16,591 nt of DNA from VRUE01 sp036557525. Its GTDB lineage: Bacteria; Actinomycetota; Thermoleophilia; Solirubrobacterales; 70-9. The position numbers and the translations under genes were made by a program. Of this stretch, positions 14,474-16,591 are shown piece after piece (position 1 is the first letter of the stretch; each line of letters begins with the position of its first letter). The stretch is from assembly GCA_036557525.1 (NCBI GenBank), contig DATBHH010000032.1, positions 1-16,591 on the forward strand, read 5' to 3'. The notes under the pieces were generated by a model that saw nothing but the letters and a program-made list of their open reading frames with translations, made no database searches and was not told the origin of the DNA.

Positions 14474-14745
14474 CGGATCGCGCGCTGCCTTCGCCCCTCG
14501 GTCCAGGAGGCGAGGTCGAAGAGGAAGGCGAGGATGACGATGAACCACTCGAACCCGAAGACGCCGTTGGCGCCCGATCCCCACATCAACGCGTAGGCCA
14601 GGGTCGTCCACGGCAGCAGGAAGAAACCGAGGAAGGGGACGAACCAGCTGTCGAAGGCGCGGCTGAGCAGGTCCGAGAACAGCCAGACGCAGAACAGCGC
14701 CAGCCGCGGCGAGATGAGCGCGAGGAGAATTGCGAGGCAGCCGAT
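14470..14745 (-). CDS. Small polytopic membrane protein, apparent ATC start
   Basis: Unbroken frame of 91 codons. It encodes IGCLAILLALISPRLALFCVW at the start, then FSDLLSRAFDSWFVPFLGFFLLPWTTLAYALMWG and GVFGFEWFIVILAFLFDLASW. Three membrane spans are likely (about 1-22, 33-53, 64-80). It resembles small actinomycete membrane proteins that I recall beginning MGCL and containing SPR and LPWTTLAY; function unknown. A TAG stop at 14757 closes the frame upstream, and no ATG, GTG or TTG occurs before the middle of the protein. ATC at 14745 is inferred as start because it is where MGCL would align, and TAGGGT lies exactly 6 bases upstream, the leaderless pattern of this window. A changed base in an original ATG is the alternative. 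Confidence 0.75.
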   Translation of the reverse strand: MGCLAILLALISPRLALFCVWLFSDLLSRAFDSWFVPFLGFFLLPWTTLAYALMWGSGANGVFGFEWFIVILAFLFDLASWTEGRRQRAIR

Positions 14746-14751
14746 CGGAGA

Positions 14752-14757
14752 ACCCTA
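14752..14757 (-). promoter_or_regulatory. Putative -10 box (TAGGGT) of the ATC-start membrane gene
   Basis: TAGGGT on the minus strand, 6 bases before ATC 14745, the same spacing as TAGGAT before the pduO GTG. It supports initiation at the 5' end of a leaderless message. Confidence 0.45.
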
Positions 14758-14795
14758 CCCGGCTTGGCTCGCCCTGTATCGTCGGTGAAAGCCCG

Positions 14796-14803
14796 AAAGG
14801 AGG
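14796..14803 (+). promoter_or_regulatory. Strong ribosome binding site (AAAGGAGG) of msrA
   Basis: AAAGGAGG ends 7 bases before GTG 14811 and decides that start over the open frame extending back to 14730. It is the clearest Shine-Dalgarno site in the window, in contrast to the apparently leaderless genes around it. A TATCGT at 14777 is a possible -10. Confidence 0.75.
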
Positions 14804-14810
14804 CCGACCA

Positions 14811-15488
14811 GTGAGTAGATTCGGTGACCTGTTGACGTCCCTCAGCCCGGCCAAGACGAGCATGCCGAGCGCCGAGGAGGCCCTGCCCGGCCGCAGCGAG
14901 CCCGCGTTCGACGTTCCCGAGCGCCACGCCGTGCTCGGCACCCCGCTGAAGCCGCCGTTTCCGGAGGGGATCGAGACCGCGTACTTTGCGCTCGGCTGCT
15001 TCTGGGGAGCGGAGCGCCTGTTCTGGGAACTCGACGGCGTCTATACGACGGCCGCCGGCTACACCGGCGGGATCACGCCGAACCCGATCTACGAGGAGGT
15101 CTGCAGCGGGCGGACCGGTCACGCCGAGGCGGTTCTGGTCGCCTACGACCCCGAGAAGGTCTCCTACGCCGACCTGCTCAAGGTCTTCTTCGAGGAGCAC
15201 GACCCGACCCAGGGCATGCGCCAGGGCAACGACGTCGGGACCCAGTACCGATCGGCGATCTACTTCGTCAACGACGAGCAGAAGGCGACGGCCGAGATGG
15301 CGCTTCAGTCCTACGACGAGGCGCTCAGGGCCGAGGGCCACGAGCCGATCACGACCGAAGTCGAGCCGGCCGGCCCGTTCTACTACGCCGAGGACTACCA
15401 CCAGCAGTACCTGCACAAGGTTCCGAACGGCTATTGCGGCCTGAAAGGAACCGGGGTGTCCTGCCGGATTCCGAGCGCCGCTTCCTAA
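14811..15488 (+). CDS. msrA: Peptide methionine sulfoxide reductase MsrA
   Basis: Reduces the S-epimer of methionine sulfoxide in proteins and free methionine, using thioredoxin. The 225 residues carry the catalytic C63 in ALGCFWGAERLFW. YTGG (84-87) and TGHAEAV (102-108) with E106 follow. The C-terminal part has YHQQYLHKVPNGYCGLKGTGVSC, with candidate recycling cysteines C209 and C218. The 50-residue N-terminal extension before the domain (with PLKPPFPEG) and the two C-terminal cysteines match the longer E. coli-like form. GTG 14811 is set by a strong ribosome site. No MsrB is fused or adjacent. With the peroxiredoxin and OsmC-like protein it adds a third oxidative-damage enzyme in 8 kb. Confidence 0.96.
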   Translation: MSRFGDLLTSLSPAKTSMPSAEEALPGRSEPAFDVPERHAVLGTPLKPPFPEGIETAYFALGCFWGAERLFWELDGVYTTAAGYTGGITPNPIYEEVCSGRTGHAEAVLVAYDPEKVSYADLLKVFFEEHDPTQGMRQGNDVGTQYRSAIYFVNDEQKATAEMALQSYDEALRAEGHEPITTEVEPAGPFYYAEDYHQQYLHKVPNGYCGLKGTGVSCRIPSAAS

Positions 15489-15511
15489 ATCCTCACACCC
15501 GGCGCGGCGAT

Positions 15512-15517
15512 TAGCAT
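15512..15517 (+). promoter_or_regulatory. Putative -10 box (TAGCAT) of the right-edge membrane gene
   Basis: TAGCAT 9 bases before GTG 15527, in the 38-base gap after msrA. There is no ribosome site in the interval; leaderless transcription is likely. Confidence 0.45.
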
Positions 15518-15526
15518 CCCGCGCCC

Positions 15527-16591
15527 GTGACTCCATCGTTCGGCTCCTACGTCGTCGGCTGCCTGGCGACGATCGGCATCGTCTCGGCAGTCGGCCTCGG
15601 CGGCTACTGGCTGCGCCGATGGATCGTGCCCGAGTTCTCCGGCGCTCTCGCCCGGCTCGCCGACGCGACGATCGCGGTCGCGGTGCTGCTGATGGCGCTT
15701 CAGACCCTGGGCTCGCTCAGCATCCTCACCAAGGGCTGGACGATCCTCGTCTGCATCGCCTTCGGCCTCGGCGCCGCCGCTCTCGGCTGGTGGATGGCGC
15801 CGGCCGAGTCGAAACAGGTCAGCGCGCCGCGGGTGCAGACATTGGCCCTGCTGCTCGCGATCGGGGTCGCCTCCTGGGTCGTCGCCGAGTGGACGTTCCC
15901 GGCCCAGCAGAGCCTCGACTTCGGGATGTTCGGCGGCGACACCACCTGGTACCACATGCCGTTCGCGGCCCGCTTCGCGCAGGAAGGGTCGACGATCCCG
16001 CTCCACTTCACCGACCCGCTGCGGCTCGTCGCCTGGTTCTACCCGCAGAGCTCGGAACTGATCAACGGCACCGCGATCGTCATCTTCGGAACCGACTGGC
16101 TGTCGCCGCTGATCAACCTGATCTGGCTCTCGATCGCGCTGCTGGCGGCCTGGTGCGTCGGTCGTCCGTACAAGGTCGGGCCGGCGACGCTGGTCGCCTC
16201 CTCCCTCGTCTTCTCGGCCGGAGTGATGATCGAAACCCAGCCCGGGGAGGGCCGGAACGACATCATGGGCCTCGCCTTCCTGCTCGCCTTCGCGGCGTTC
16301 CTGATCAACGGCCACCAGCGCCGGGCGCCGCGGGAGGGCGCGGTCCAGGACGCGCCCGAGACCGACGCGCCCCTCCTCGACCGCGGGCCGCTGATCCTGG
16401 GCGGGATCGCGGCCGGGATCGCGGTCTCGGTCAAGCTTCCACTGCTGGCCCCGGTCGGGGCGATCGCGATCGGGATGGTCCTCGTCAGCGGCAGGGGTCG
16501 GCGGCTCGTCACCGCCGCCTGGCTCGGCATCCCGGCCCTGATCGTCGGCGGCTACTGGTACCTGCGGGCGGCGATCCACACCGGCGGCAAC
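15527..16591 (+). CDS. Polytopic membrane protein, GT-C glycosyltransferase-like (3' end outside window)
   Basis: 355 codons without a stop, running off the right edge. The translation is strongly hydrophobic, with about nine spans in the visible part (for example 10-28, 46-62, 72-90, 105-121, 193-211, 219-234, 246-261, 288-301, 306-321). The first large loop holds FGGDTTWYHMPFAARF (135-150), with an acidic residue placed as in the catalytic DE/DD motif of lipid-linked-sugar glycosyltransferases. GRNDIMGLAFLLAFAAFL and GIAAGIAVSVKLPLLAPV also fit GT-C/ArnT-like enzymes that build cell-envelope glycans. The acceptor and donor are unknown, and other polytopic enzymes cannot be excluded. GTG 15527 is the first start of the frame after msrA, with a TAGCAT box 9 bases upstream. 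Confidence 0.7.
   Translation, partial: MTPSFGSYVVGCLATIGIVSAVGLGGYWLRRWIVPEFSGALARLADATIAVAVLLMALQTLGSLSILTKGWTILVCIAFGLGAAALGWWMAPAESKQVSAPRVQTLALLLAIGVASWVVAEWTFPAQQSLDFGMFGGDTTWYHMPFAARFAQEGSTIPLHFTDPLRLVAWFYPQSSELINGTAIVIFGTDWLSPLINLIWLSIALLAAWCVGRPYKVGPATLVASSLVFSAGVMIETQPGEGRNDIMGLAFLLAFAAFLINGHQRRAPREGAVQDAPETDAPLLDRGPLILGGIAAGIAVSVKLPLLAPVGAIAIGMVLVSGRGRRLVTAAWLGIPALIVGGYWYLRAAIHTGGN

Noticed and set aside
15485..16579. 364-codon minus-strand open frame at the right edge
   Set aside because: Highly charged, repetitive Arg/Asp/Glu composition, opposite a clear membrane protein on plus.

Overview
The window is high-GC, tightly packed bacterial DNA. Gene content, 4-base start/stop overlaps, many GTG starts and apparently leaderless promoters suggest an actinomycetote, most likely of the Thermoleophilia/Solirubrobacterales type. 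That placement is an inference from style; no marker gene proves it. Both edges cut through genes: an alkyl sulfatase on the left and a polytopic membrane protein on the right. There is no rRNA, CRISPR array, transposase or phage gene.

Left part (1-7037, minus strand). A thiolase of the 3-oxoadipyl-CoA type (PcaF/PaaJ-like) has its own promoter. It is followed by a probable operon of a class IV PLP aminotransferase, an acyl-CoA dehydrogenase, an enoyl-CoA hydratase, a 3-hydroxyacyl-CoA dehydrogenase and a zinc alkyl sulfatase. The four oxidation enzymes make a complete beta-oxidation spiral for an acyl-CoA or dicarboxyl-CoA. The alkyl sulfatase could supply the alcohol precursor of a fatty acid.

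Middle (7050-8601, plus strand). A small single-pass membrane protein and a Rossmann-fold protein form one pair, followed by a 1-Cys peroxiredoxin. Next comes a minus-strand operon (11067 down to 8598) of PduO-type cobalamin adenosyltransferase, two tandem repeat-encoded micro-ORFs, an OsmC-like protein, an SDR and a NudL-type Nudix hydrolase that appears to start with CTG. A DUF1015 protein lies upstream of it under its own promoter.

Right part (12437-16591). It holds a 2TM-domain protein, tRNA-Pro(UGG), a lipoprotein starting 17 bases after the tRNA, a small uncharacterised protein, a minus-strand membrane protein that seems to start with ATC, MsrA, and a truncated GT-C-like membrane protein.

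The most unusual signal is a family of 62-68 bp units found four times at three gene junctions (2871-2936, 3703-3771, and tandemly at 10359-10498). Each unit is an open micro-ORF of 21-23 codons. Its stop overlaps the start of the next gene or micro-ORF by 4 bases, and in two loci its start also overlaps the preceding stop. The unit lengths (62, 65, 68, 68) are all 2 modulo 3, as needed to keep this chain open. One copy is flanked by a 22-bp direct duplication of the old gene junction. This looks like a small element that inserts into start/stop overlaps while keeping translational coupling. A second theme is a TAGNNT-like box 6-12 bases before the start codon at most operon heads, which implies largely leaderless transcription.
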